A stretch of DNA of 64,000 nucleotides, from the NCBI GenBank assembly GCA_000746015.1, contig JQKK01000007.1, positions 1 through 64,000 on the forward strand, given 5' to 3'. This document shows positions 7,879 to 15,529 of the stretch, one piece after another. The stretch comes from Lachnospiraceae bacterium MA2020. GTDB taxonomy: Bacteria > Bacillota > Clostridia > Lachnospirales > Lachnospiraceae. The notes below the pieces were generated by a model. It worked only from the letters and a program-made list of their open reading frames with translations, did not search any database and was not told the origin of the DNA. Numbering within the stretch: position 1 is the stretch's first letter; each line of letters starts with the position of its first letter. The position numbers were made by a program, and so were the translations under genes.

Positions 7879-7922
7879 TAGTGGTATTGCATACAACAAT
7901 AGTGGTAAAATTAACTTGTAAT
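7879..7922 (+). promoter_or_regulatory. Operator repeats and promoter of the AAA+ operon, copy B
   Basis: TAGTGGTAT (7879-7887) and TAGTGGTAA (7900-7908) have the same 21-bp spacing as at 2771-2800. A TGTAAT box lies at 7917-7922. The XRE protein at 2271-2714 probably controls both sites. Confidence 0.6.
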
Positions 7923-7957
7923 TTGTCTTTAAAGAAATTTAGGTTGGAGGTATCAGG

Positions 7958-8263
7958 ATGATATATATGCAAAGACCGCTGACCATGCGGGAAATAGGAA
8001 AGGTACTGAATTCTCTGACTCCGTCGGATAATCGTGCGCCTATGCCTTCTATGCATGAGAAATCCTTATTTGACATAAATGCTGCGAATACAAGGAAGGA
8101 AATGGCCCTGGATAATTTTATTTTCGCTTATAAAGGCATGTTGGAAGATGACGGTCCCTCATATTTGCAGAAGAAAATGTATGCTCAACAGAGTGCCAGG
8201 GATTATCTTCGTGAATCCTCTCATATCATGGAACTCGTTAAGAATGTAAATAGATGGATTTAG
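7958..8263 (+). CDS. Small uncharacterised protein, first gene of the AAA+ operon
   Basis: A 101-residue, soluble, mostly helical protein (MIYMQRPLTMREIGKVLNSL..., then a charged helical half ending NVNRWI). No signal peptide or membrane segment. The ribosome site GGAGG is well placed before the ATG at 7958. The first half recurs in the fused gene at 2863. The next gene starts 15 nt after its stop. I do not recognise the family; its place right after the operator and before the AAA+ gene suggests an adaptor or regulator of the ATPase (inference). Confidence 0.8.
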   Translation: MIYMQRPLTMREIGKVLNSLTPSDNRAPMPSMHEKSLFDINAANTRKEMALDNFIFAYKGMLEDDGPSYLQKKMYAQQSARDYLRESSHIMELVKNVNRWI

Positions 8264-8277
8264 GAGGAAGGATTAGG

Positions 8278-9501
8278 ATGGGGTTATTCGGACATAGTGA
8301 GGCATCTCAAATGACTGGTAAAAAAAAAATTGACAAGTCCGTCAATACGATTACATACAAGGACATATCCCGGACTTACGATGTCGGAGACACTAAGTTG
8401 CGTTTCAGCATCAAGGGAGCAAGCTATGGCAAGATAGACGGTAAGGAAGTCCTACTGGACGAGGAATTGGTAAGTGAAATGCTTGACAAGATGTGCCAGG
8501 CGGTTAAGTCAACCTATACCAAGTACAATCCGGTACCCACTGAGGTTGTCATATTGCATAGAAGTCAGACTCCTGACGCAATGCCGACAAACGATGTAGA
8601 AGATGGTGGAAAAAAAGTTAATCAGCCATTCGAGGCGTACAGTCCGAAGATATCATTGAAACAGGTTGTTCTTAATGAATCTGTAAAGCAACAGATCATG
8701 GTAGCGATTACAGCCGTAAAAAATCGGCGTAAGATGCTTGAGGACTGGAAGATGCCGCAGAGCTATTTCGGCAGCCGCGCAGTCATACTGAATTTTTATG
8801 GCAAGGCTGGTACGGGCAAGAGCATGGCAGCGGAAGCAATAGCGGATGCGCTCGGCAAGAAGGTCTATAAGATTAATTATTCCGAGCTGGAATCAAAATA
8901 TGTGGGGGAAACGCCAAAGAACATACGAAGAGCCTTTGACTGCGCTTCAAAGGATGATGCGGTACTGATTTTTGATGAAGCGGACTCATTTTTGGGAAAG
9001 CGTCTTACTTCTGTCACCCAGTCGGCAGACTATGGTGTGAATATCACTAGGAGCGTCCTGCTCATGGAACTGGAGAAGTTCGAGGGAGTAGTGGTTTTCA
9101 CAACAAATCTTATAAAGAACTATGATGAGGCGTTCAAGCGTCGAATCCTGCTGAGCGTGTACTTCGATATGCCGGATGAAGAGGCACGTGAGGCAATATG
9201 GAGAATGCATATAAACCCTGAAATGCCCATAGCTCCCGATGTAACTATGGAGGAATTGGCGAAAAAATTTACGGACGTGTCGGGAGCTGATATAAGAGAC
9301 ACGGTATTCTATGCAGCCCTTCATGCCTTGGAGCAGGACAAGGAAATGATCGGGTACGATAGCTTCGACTATGCGTATAACGCAATAAGGGAGCGGTATA
9401 GGGATCACGAAATGGAGGATAGTATAGAAATCATTTCGGATGAAAGGATTCCTGTGGATCAGGTGAAGAAAGCGGAGGAGAAGAATGTCAGCGATAGCTA
9501 A
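8278..9501 (+). CDS. Classical-clade AAA+ ATPase
   Basis: A 407-residue protein. Residues 1-120 are an unrecognised N-terminal region; the AAA domain starts near 125. Walker A is GKAGTGKS (175-182), followed by the KYVGET pore-loop signature (207-212) typical of the FtsH/p97/katanin clade. Walker B is VLIFDEAD (229-236), sensor 1 FTTN (274-277) and the arginine-finger region FKRRI (286-290), with the C-terminal lid and sensor 2 around SGADIRD (335-341). Such proteins thread or remodel substrate proteins through a hexameric pore. No membrane or protease domain is attached. The start at 8278 is chosen for the TAGGAGGAAGG site just upstream. It overlaps the next gene by 17 bp. Confidence 0.93.
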   Translation: MGLFGHSEASQMTGKKKIDKSVNTITYKDISRTYDVGDTKLRFSIKGASYGKIDGKEVLLDEELVSEMLDKMCQAVKSTYTKYNPVPTEVVILHRSQTPDAMPTNDVEDGGKKVNQPFEAYSPKISLKQVVLNESVKQQIMVAITAVKNRRKMLEDWKMPQSYFGSRAVILNFYGKAGTGKSMAAEAIADALGKKVYKINYSELESKYVGETPKNIRRAFDCASKDDAVLIFDEADSFLGKRLTSVTQSADYGVNITRSVLLMELEKFEGVVVFTTNLIKNYDEAFKRRILLSVYFDMPDEEAREAIWRMHINPEMPIAPDVTMEELAKKFTDVSGADIRDTVFYAALHALEQDKEMIGYDSFDYAYNAIRERYRDHEMEDSIEIISDERIPVDQVKKAEEKNVSDS

Positions 9502-10144
9502 TGCGGCTATATTATACAGGAAGGCGCAGATGGGCGCAGTTGCAGCTTTGTCAGATGTGACGGAGGCTGCTCTTGAAGAAACAAACTTTTATGACCTGGG
9601 ATACATCGAGGCTATGTCAAAGCGGATACAGGAAAAGCTGCATTCAAAGAGTGTGGAGCTTTCTACTAATATCGATATGGACAAGCAGGATCCTTATTAT
9701 ATTGAGAAACGTAAAGAGTTGCAAATAGATTGTAGGAAACTGGCTTTTCGACTGATGTTTATGGCATCAAATGATCCAAGGCAACTTTCGACATGTGAGA
9801 AGATTGCTGAGGATCAGGGATTTGACTTCATCCAGTGCATACGTGGGATGCAGGCTTATTACGACGGTAGTATGGAACAGGCTTTTAATATGATTGAGCC
9901 GTATTATGTAAAATATGGAACCGTCGAGGAACACTTTCTGGTCAATAAGGTATTTGGGATGCTCCTGATGAAACGTGGCAATTATGAGAAGGCCGCATCC
10001 TTTCTCACATATTCGCTTCAATTTAACCCTGATGACAGGGAATGTCTGGAAGCTTTAAAGAAATCATTAAGCTTCACAGGTAGGATGGAGCATAGCGGTT
10101 ATATTGATAGTGTCCTTGAAGTGCTGGATTGGAATTGGGAGTGA
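9485..10144 (+). CDS. Uncharacterised helical protein with TPR-like C-terminus
   Basis: A 219-residue all-helical protein. The C-terminal half reads as TPR-like hairpins (FIQCIRGMQAYYDGSMEQAF, LLMKRGNYEKAASFL, SLQFNPDDRECLEALKKSL). The N-terminal half has no match I recognise. The GGAGGAG ribosome site lies inside the end of the AAA+ gene and the start overlaps it by 17 bp, so the two are translationally coupled. That coupling and the TPR fold suggest a cofactor that brings substrates to the ATPase (inference). Confidence 0.82.
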   Translation: MSAIANAAILYRKAQMGAVAALSDVTEAALEETNFYDLGYIEAMSKRIQEKLHSKSVELSTNIDMDKQDPYYIEKRKELQIDCRKLAFRLMFMASNDPRQLSTCEKIAEDQGFDFIQCIRGMQAYYDGSMEQAFNMIEPYYVKYGTVEEHFLVNKVFGMLLMKRGNYEKAASFLTYSLQFNPDDRECLEALKKSLSFTGRMEHSGYIDSVLEVLDWNWE

Positions 10145-10149
10145 CAGAT

Positions 10150-10932
10150 ATGGAGCGTATAGATTATATCTATGAATTACAAGATGAGCTCTTTGAAGAA
10201 TATAAGAATGGTCTTTTTCTACAGAAAGAAATTGAAGAAGTATATGACGAGATTGATTACAAGCTACGCCGTGCAGATCTTTTAGGAAAAACTGTTCAGG
10301 CAACTGAGTTCCAGTTTCCTAAGCTTTATTCCATTGTAAAGAATATATCGGAGATTCTTGGAATAGATGCCCCACCACTTTATGTTTATGACAGCTACTA
10401 TTATGGAGCAACGAGTACTGGAATAAAGAAATGCTGGATCGAGATATCCGCCCGCAGTGTGCAGGATCTTCCTAAAGAGGATATCATTTTTATTCTTGCA
10501 AGGGAGTTGTATATGGTAGCAGACAGCATAGTAAGGGAAAAGACTATGATGGAAGAGATGTTCAACGTCATAGCAAGGGTAGCCCCAAAGGATTTGGAGC
10601 AGATATCGAGACTGAAATTCTACCATTGGTACCGTACTGCGAATTATGGAGCTGACAACTTTGCATACCTTATGTGTGGTAGCTTAAAGCATGCGGTTCA
10701 TGCAATACTTACCATTGTTCTCAACAGTAGAATGCTTGCTGAGCAGGTGAACATGAAAGAATACTTGAATCAAGCATCAAGGATCAATGCCATGGATGAT
10801 ACGGTTTACAACTATACAAAGTCTGACGAGGCTATACCTTATGCGCCGCACCGTATTAAGAATTTGATGGAATATTCAATGTCGGAAAGAGGCATGAAAG
10901 CTTATAGAAATAGTAGGATATTGGCAATATGA
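10150..10932 (+). CDS. M48-like peptidase fold with all zinc ligands lost
   Basis: A 260-residue protein that follows the M48 (HtpX/Ste24-like) soluble domain closely: FPKLYSIVKNISEILGI, PPLYVYDS, IEISARSVQDLPKEDIIFIL, then the active-site helix. That helix reads ARELYMVAD: HExxH has become R118-E119-L-Y-M122, so both histidines are gone while the glutamate stays. The third-ligand motif (family E-x-x-AD) reads NYGADNFA (165-172), with Asn for Glu. The late YAPHRIKNLM matches the family's HP...RI segment. It is therefore probably a non-catalytic binding protein. No membrane segments are seen. The ATG at 10150 follows the previous stop by five bases; an upstream TTG at 10129 is less likely. Confidence 0.8.
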   Translation: MERIDYIYELQDELFEEYKNGLFLQKEIEEVYDEIDYKLRRADLLGKTVQATEFQFPKLYSIVKNISEILGIDAPPLYVYDSYYYGATSTGIKKCWIEISARSVQDLPKEDIIFILARELYMVADSIVREKTMMEEMFNVIARVAPKDLEQISRLKFYHWYRTANYGADNFAYLMCGSLKHAVHAILTIVLNSRMLAEQVNMKEYLNQASRINAMDDTVYNYTKSDEAIPYAPHRIKNLMEYSMSERGMKAYRNSRILAI

Positions 10933-10956
10933 AAAGAAGAAAGGATTCAGCAATAA

Positions 10957-12174
10957 ATGCAACCAATGGAAGCGGCAGTTTTAGATGAATACAAAGTAAA
11001 ACCCCTTCAAGAACTTGTTGTCATGACTAAACAGGGTGATAGCGAGGCACAGTTTGAAATAGGAAGACGTTTCTTGTACGGGGAAGGCGGGGCAAAGCGG
11101 GACTATCCGTTTGCGTTACAGATGATTACCCCTGCTGCTGACAATGGCTGTGTGCAGGCTCAATATACCCTCGGCCTTATGTATGAGAAAGGATTGGGTG
11201 TGGATGCTGATATTGAGAAAGCTATAGCTTGGTATGATAAGGCTCAAAGGCAAGGGCATGAGTCGGCGAAGTTAAGGCTGGAACGGTTGTCACCATCAGT
11301 TACTGAAGATGTTCATCAAAAGGATATCGATGATTCGATAGGTGATAGCACTAAAGATTTCCGCACTGAACAAACAGAGTACGATGTTTTTGAGATGGAA
11401 GATGTCGAATTTGTTGATGAAAATCCGGAAGAAGATATCAAAATAACAAGTGATAGAACGGAAGAAATAAAGGATCCTGTTTTATATAAAACGAGAGCCA
11501 TGGTTGATGTTTTATGCGGCGATAGAATGTCCGCAATAAGAGATGCCGAAAAAGCGGCTTTGTACAGCGAAAACCTTGAGGAAGAGGAACAAGTAGATTA
11601 TTTAAGATTTCAACTTTCGATTATAACAGGCAAAGATTGTTCTCGGTTAAGTGTTCCTGATGTAGTTGAGTTCTCCAAAATTTCTAAATCAAATGGGGAG
11701 TATAAAGGGCGTTTTGGCGGAATTCTATTTCAGCTATTTTTATCTATATGGATATTAATCGGTATAATAGGGCCATTGTTGGTGTTTATAATAGGAATGC
11801 TGGATGCTGATTATGTGCTTACATTTCCAGCAATGTTGGAACTGTTTTTGATTGGCCTTCCGGGTTTGGTTCAGGCTCTTATTTTTGGTTTTTTAGGTCA
11901 TTCGGGCCGTAGATATAAAAGATTCTTAAAGTCAGCAAGACCATGTGATGTTGTTGAACCGTGGATTAAAGAAAAATTTACTACTATGGTAATGCAAGAA
12001 GGAGAAGAGAAAGCAAAGAAAAATCTGCTTGATTATGTTAATAAAGAAGTTAAACGGCAAAGGAGAAAGCGAAAGATATCTAAAGCGCTGGAAAGATGCA
12101 TTACAAACAATTATATGGTTCGAATAGCAACAAAACAGATACTAGAGGGTTTGGTAAAAGGCATAATGAGATAA
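10957..12174 (+). CDS. Sel1-repeat membrane protein with internal acidic TPR module
   Basis: A 405-residue protein. Residues about 28-105 hold two Sel1 repeats (EGGAKRDYPFALQMITPAAD, GLGVDADIEKAIAWYDKAQR). Residues about 130-200 repeat the head found at the N-terminus of the other Sel1 proteins: an acidic run (VFEMEDVEFVDENPEED) followed by DPVLYKTRAM...AIRDAEKAALYSEN. Two or three hydrophobic segments follow (about 250-315: LFLSIWILIGIIGPLLVFII, FLIGLPGLVQALIFGFLG), then a long basic C-terminus. It could anchor the AAA+/M48-like complex at the membrane (inference). It sits between the M48-like gene and the small membrane gene in one operon. Confidence 0.85.
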   Translation: MQPMEAAVLDEYKVKPLQELVVMTKQGDSEAQFEIGRRFLYGEGGAKRDYPFALQMITPAADNGCVQAQYTLGLMYEKGLGVDADIEKAIAWYDKAQRQGHESAKLRLERLSPSVTEDVHQKDIDDSIGDSTKDFRTEQTEYDVFEMEDVEFVDENPEEDIKITSDRTEEIKDPVLYKTRAMVDVLCGDRMSAIRDAEKAALYSENLEEEEQVDYLRFQLSIITGKDCSRLSVPDVVEFSKISKSNGEYKGRFGGILFQLFLSIWILIGIIGPLLVFIIGMLDADYVLTFPAMLELFLIGLPGLVQALIFGFLGHSGRRYKRFLKSARPCDVVEPWIKEKFTTMVMQEGEEKAKKNLLDYVNKEVKRQRRKRKISKALERCITNNYMVRIATKQILEGLVKGIMR

Positions 12175-12224
12175 AAATAGCAATCAATATGTATTTTATT
12201 TTTAGATGTTTAAGGAGGATGAAT

Positions 12225-12599
12225 ATGTTTTTATTGCTTGCAGGAGTAGTCCTTGCCGGAGCGGCAATCGGGGTTGCAGCGACCATCTTGTTTAAGAAAT
12301 ATTGGCCGAAATTTCAGGAATGGCTGAATAACTACGCATTGGATGTTGTTGAAAGAAAGTTGGGATATAATGCAAGAAAGACTATAGAGAGAGCGGAATC
12401 TTACGTGACAAGACTACATGACAAGCTGGAACATAGGACAACGGTTTATGTAGGCAGGCAGAGTGTTCTTGATACACATTTTCATAAGGTCACATTTAAA
12501 AGCGCAGCGCCTTTGTATAGTCAGGAAACTGAAGTACAGAATGCTTTCAATGAGCAGAATACTGATGCAAGAGCATTTGAGTATAAGCTTGAATTCTAA
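12225..12599 (+). CDS. Small single-pass membrane protein
   Basis: A 124-residue protein with one N-terminal membrane segment (MFLLLAGVVLAGAAIGVAAT), a basic-amphipathic helix (KKYWPKFQEWLNNYALDVVE) and a C-terminal tail NEQNTDARAFEYKLEF that is also found at the end of the fused gene at 2863. The start is set at 12225, six bases after AAGGAGG; an in-frame ATG at 12219 abuts that site. Its stop is followed after 14 bases by the next Sel1 gene. Not recognised; probably a membrane-associated subunit of the locus. Confidence 0.82.
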   Translation: MFLLLAGVVLAGAAIGVAATILFKKYWPKFQEWLNNYALDVVERKLGYNARKTIERAESYVTRLHDKLEHRTTVYVGRQSVLDTHFHKVTFKSAAPLYSQETEVQNAFNEQNTDARAFEYKLEF

Positions 12600-12613
12600 G
12601 GAAAAAAGGTTTT

Positions 12614-13507
12614 ATGAATGATTTTATAATGGATGATATAGAGATTGAAGACGATGAAGAATATGTCATCACAGATCCCCAGATATATGTAGAGAGAGCC
12701 CGCACCTTACTGAATATGCGATATTTCGAAGTTGCTATGAAAGAGGCTGAACAAGCTATTGCATATGGGAAGGGAGAGCCCCAATACTTGATACTGAAGC
12801 TAAGGGTACTGTATGAGAGTACACAATTTGAGCAGGCACTCAAATATATTAAGGATTCGCGATTATTTGAAATAATCAAAGGAAACTGTGATCTTTTGGA
12901 TGATGAACGAAATTACCCATATATGGTATTTGCAAAATGCGCAAAAGAGATAATTGCAGATAAGAAGAATAATAAGGTCATCATTAATACAAAAGATTGT
13001 TATAAATATGTTTTGACTCCATCTGAAGTATATCATTTGGGATGTATGTTTAGGTCTGGAAAAGGATTTTCAAGGAATGATCAAAGAGCGGTATCGATGT
13101 TTCAAGTGGCTACAAATAACGGTAATGTCGATGCAACCGCAAGCTTGGCGTATATGTATCAAATGGGTAGAGGCGTCCTGAAAAATAATAACATGGCAGT
13201 GGATTATTATACAAAGGCTGCAAAACAGGGAAATGTTGGAGCCCAATATAATCTTGGGGTGATGTTTCTTAACGGTAATGGCATAGGCCAAGATTATGAA
13301 AGAGCAGCATACTGGTTATTTCAAGCATCCGAAAAAGGTGATGCGGATGCCTTGTACCAGATTGGACGAATGCATTATAAAGGAATGCGATTTCAAAAGA
13401 ATACATCAAAAGGTATTGAGCTTATAAGTAGAGCAAAGCAGAGAGGAAGTAAAGCGGCTGAACGATTCCTGAATAATTATTATGAACAGGAAGAAAAAAA
13501 TCGTTGA
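12614..13507 (+). CDS. Sel1-repeat protein with acidic TPR head, last gene of the locus
   Basis: A 297-residue protein. Residues 1-60 are the shared head (MNDFIMDDIEIEDDEEYVIT, DPQIYVERARTLL...MKEAEQAIAYGKG), and residues about 135-290 hold four Sel1 repeats (GKGFSRNDQRAVSMF, GRGVLKNNNMAVDYYTKAAK, GNGIGQDYERAAYWLFQASE, ...). This copy is undamaged. It lies 14 bp after the small membrane gene, with the TAAGGAAAAAA ribosome-site layout of the other head genes. It is probably cotranscribed with the AAA+ operon and is thus the likely active partner of the ATPase complex (inference). Confidence 0.88.
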   Translation: MNDFIMDDIEIEDDEEYVITDPQIYVERARTLLNMRYFEVAMKEAEQAIAYGKGEPQYLILKLRVLYESTQFEQALKYIKDSRLFEIIKGNCDLLDDERNYPYMVFAKCAKEIIADKKNNKVIINTKDCYKYVLTPSEVYHLGCMFRSGKGFSRNDQRAVSMFQVATNNGNVDATASLAYMYQMGRGVLKNNNMAVDYYTKAAKQGNVGAQYNLGVMFLNGNGIGQDYERAAYWLFQASEKGDADALYQIGRMHYKGMRFQKNTSKGIELISRAKQRGSKAAERFLNNYYEQEEKNR

Positions 13508-13532
13508 TATATTCAAATAAGACAACAAATCA

Positions 13533-13609
13533 GGTGCAAGTGGGGATACATGTCCAAAGAGCAACAGAATTTACATGTGTTGCGTTGGATATGTATCCCC
13601 GCTTGCGCC
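13533..13609 (+). ncRNA. 25-bp fully paired RNA hairpin
   Basis: Arms 13533-13557 and 13585-13609 pair over 25 positions without a mismatch if the transcript is read on the plus strand; the only non-Watson-Crick positions are three G-U pairs. The loop holds an inner GCAACA/TGTTGC stem (13561-13566 with 13578-13583). There is no T run after it, so it is not an ordinary terminator. It lies right behind the accessory locus. It could be a 3' stability or processing element, a small RNA or a miniature mobile element. Confidence 0.65.
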
Positions 13610-13620
13610 GTCATATTATT

Positions 13621-13814
13621 GTAAATGTGAAGTATCCACATTTATAATTATCGCTATAAATCCTCGCCTATTCCTCTATATTGTATAATTGTTAAGAAAA
13701 ATTTAAGAACTTTACCCTTAAATGTATCTTTATCAATACATAAATATAGTATAAAATATGTACTGTATTTTATACAATTGTGATAAAGAGAGGATTTATG
13801 ATTTGCAAAGAAAA
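13621..13814. other. Leader and promoter region of the LRR protein gene
   Basis: A small TAAATGTG/CACATTTA hairpin lies at about 13621-13646, then AT-rich sequence with repeated TTGTATAATTGT-like segments near 13680 and 13772. A short ATG at 13798 opens only a six-codon frame. No gene is seen. Confidence 0.4.
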
Positions 13815-15437
13815 ATGAAACATTCAATGACAAGAAGAATAGCGGTTTTGCTTGCTGTGAGTACGATGTTTTCTGCTGTTCCTGCATATGGTGAAGAAGT
13901 TTTTAGTGAGACCGATTCAGCAAATGAATTGGTGAAAGCTCAAGCTGATGATCTGATGTCATCTACAGTATCATCAGATGGTGCAGTATCGTCAGATGTT
14001 GCTGATCGTAAGGAGTACAATGGCCTTGTTTATTATGTAGATTGTGGTGAATGTGTAATCGTGGGTTATAAGGGTAGTGACAAGATAGTTACCATTCCAT
14101 CCGAAATCGAAGGTCATAAGGTCAAGTGGATTGGTGATAATGCTTTTATAAGTAATAAAACGATTGAAGAAATTATCATAAATGAGGGTACCGAGGATAT
14201 TAGATACAGGGCATTTTGGGGTTGTGAAAACTTAAAAAAAGTTCATTTGCCTGACAGCTTATTAGCTATTGATCATGAGACATTTGTAAATTGTACTAAG
14301 CTTGAGGAGATAAATCTTCCAAAGAATTTAAACTGTTTTGGAACGAGTTGTTTTTCGGGGTGTTCAAGTCTAAAGAGTATTGTCATTCCGCAGAATATTA
14401 GTGAAATTAGGGATAGTGCATTTTATGATTGCAGTGGACTTGAGAAGATCACATTTAATAGTGAGCTTGAAGATATTGAAGATTATGCTTTTTCGGGCTG
14501 TCGTTCTTTGAAAGAGATTGATTTAGGTAATTGTGAAAAGCTTGAAAAAATAGAGCAATATGCATTTGCATATTGTGATTCTTTGGAAAATTTCTTCATG
14601 TCAAATTCAATCGATGAAATTGAGGATCACATATTTTATGAGGATATAGGATTAAAGAACGTGCAGCTTTCTATTAATCTTAAGGATGTTACATGTGATT
14701 TGTTTGAAAAATGTCCTAATCTTAAAACGGTGTTTGTGTCAAAGATTGCTGAAAGAATAGGATCAACGTTTTTTGCAGAGAATAATAATGTTTCAGATAT
14801 TTATTTTGACGGAAATTCTCAGGAATGGGATAAGTTTGCAGAAAAAGCGAAGGAAAGAATATCAAAGGCGAAAATTCACTACAATACGTCAGTTGCAGAA
14901 TATTTAAAGAAGTTTAGGAATGGCTCCGGAGAAAATTCTCCATCCCAGAATTCTCCATCCGACAATGAACCTGTGAGCTCAATTGTACACAGAGGAAATG
15001 ACAATGAGGTAGAAATCAGCTATAATTCGATTATACCTTTTCCTGGGAAAAGAATGAATGCAGGAACCTTTGGTAATGTTACGGTTTTCTTTGAAGGAAA
15101 AGAATACAAAGTTGAAAAAATCAAGGTAAATAATAAAAAGTGTAAATTTCAGATTTTGAAGGTTTCACCTGAAAACTATATTCTGAAACACTATATAAAA
15201 AAGCTGACAAAGGGAGTAAATGGACTTGATTATCAGGTCAGAGCATATTATGTTAGTCAGGATAGTAACGTTAAAGTAAAATTCAATAAAAGAGGCAGAT
15301 TGAAGAGCGTCATTGTTGAAATCAATGGCATACCGTATAAGTGCAAAAAATCAGAATATAACTATAATGAAGGACAAAAACTCATAAGATTTATGGGGGA
15401 TAATCTGACAGGTAGTTATGCTATAATTAATAAATAA
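13803..15437 (+). CDS. Secreted BspA-type leucine-rich repeat protein
   Basis: About 544 residues. A signal peptide is clear (MTRRIAVLLAVSTMFSAVPA, cleavage near AYG-EE). Residues about 80-360 hold about eight LRR_5/BspA-type repeats of about 23 residues (e.g. LKKVHLPDSLLAIDHETFVN, LKSIVIPQNISEIRDSAFYD). A Ser/Asn/Pro-rich linker (about 370-395) leads to a beta-rich C-terminal domain of unknown family. BspA-like proteins are surface or secreted binding proteins. The start is TTG 13803, eight bases after AGAGGA; ATG 13815 is the alternative and gives the same mature protein. It is monocistronic, with a terminator at 15449. Confidence 0.88.
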   Translation: MQRKMKHSMTRRIAVLLAVSTMFSAVPAYGEEVFSETDSANELVKAQADDLMSSTVSSDGAVSSDVADRKEYNGLVYYVDCGECVIVGYKGSDKIVTIPSEIEGHKVKWIGDNAFISNKTIEEIIINEGTEDIRYRAFWGCENLKKVHLPDSLLAIDHETFVNCTKLEEINLPKNLNCFGTSCFSGCSSLKSIVIPQNISEIRDSAFYDCSGLEKITFNSELEDIEDYAFSGCRSLKEIDLGNCEKLEKIEQYAFAYCDSLENFFMSNSIDEIEDHIFYEDIGLKNVQLSINLKDVTCDLFEKCPNLKTVFVSKIAERIGSTFFAENNNVSDIYFDGNSQEWDKFAEKAKERISKAKIHYNTSVAEYLKKFRNGSGENSPSQNSPSDNEPVSSIVHRGNDNEVEISYNSIIPFPGKRMNAGTFGNVTVFFEGKEYKVEKIKVNNKKCKFQILKVSPENYILKHYIKKLTKGVNGLDYQVRAYYVSQDSNVKVKFNKRGRLKSVIVEINGIPYKCKKSEYNYNEGQKLIRFMGDNLTGSYAIINK

Positions 15438-15448
15438 TCGAGTGAATT

Positions 15449-15479
15449 CAGCAGACACTTTTGGGTGTCTGCTGTTATT
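15449..15479 (+). terminator. Hairpin terminator after the LRR gene
   Basis: CAGCAGACAC, loop, GTGTCTGCTG followed by TTATTT. A closely similar hairpin lies at 22708-22736, so this may be a dispersed palindrome used as terminator. Confidence 0.7.
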
Positions 15480-15529
15480 TGCTGTATAGGAAATTTTGAA
15501 GTTCTATATGGGGCATTATCGGAGGATGT

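Larger units (their letters stand above)
7285..7957. other. Long non-coding spacer with terminator and duplicated regulatory region
   Basis: No convincing gene is present. In order it holds a short GC hairpin (CCACC...GGTGG near 7303-7323), a stretch with a tRNA-like GTTCGAAACCCC that does not fold into a tRNA, a strong terminator at 7510-7553, a partial leader repeat near 7603-7622, a small TGTGCT...AGCACA hairpin near 7709-7726, a decayed XRE copy (7735-7822) and the operator/promoter copy (7879-7922). The right half repeats the layout of 2478-2862. Confidence 0.75.
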
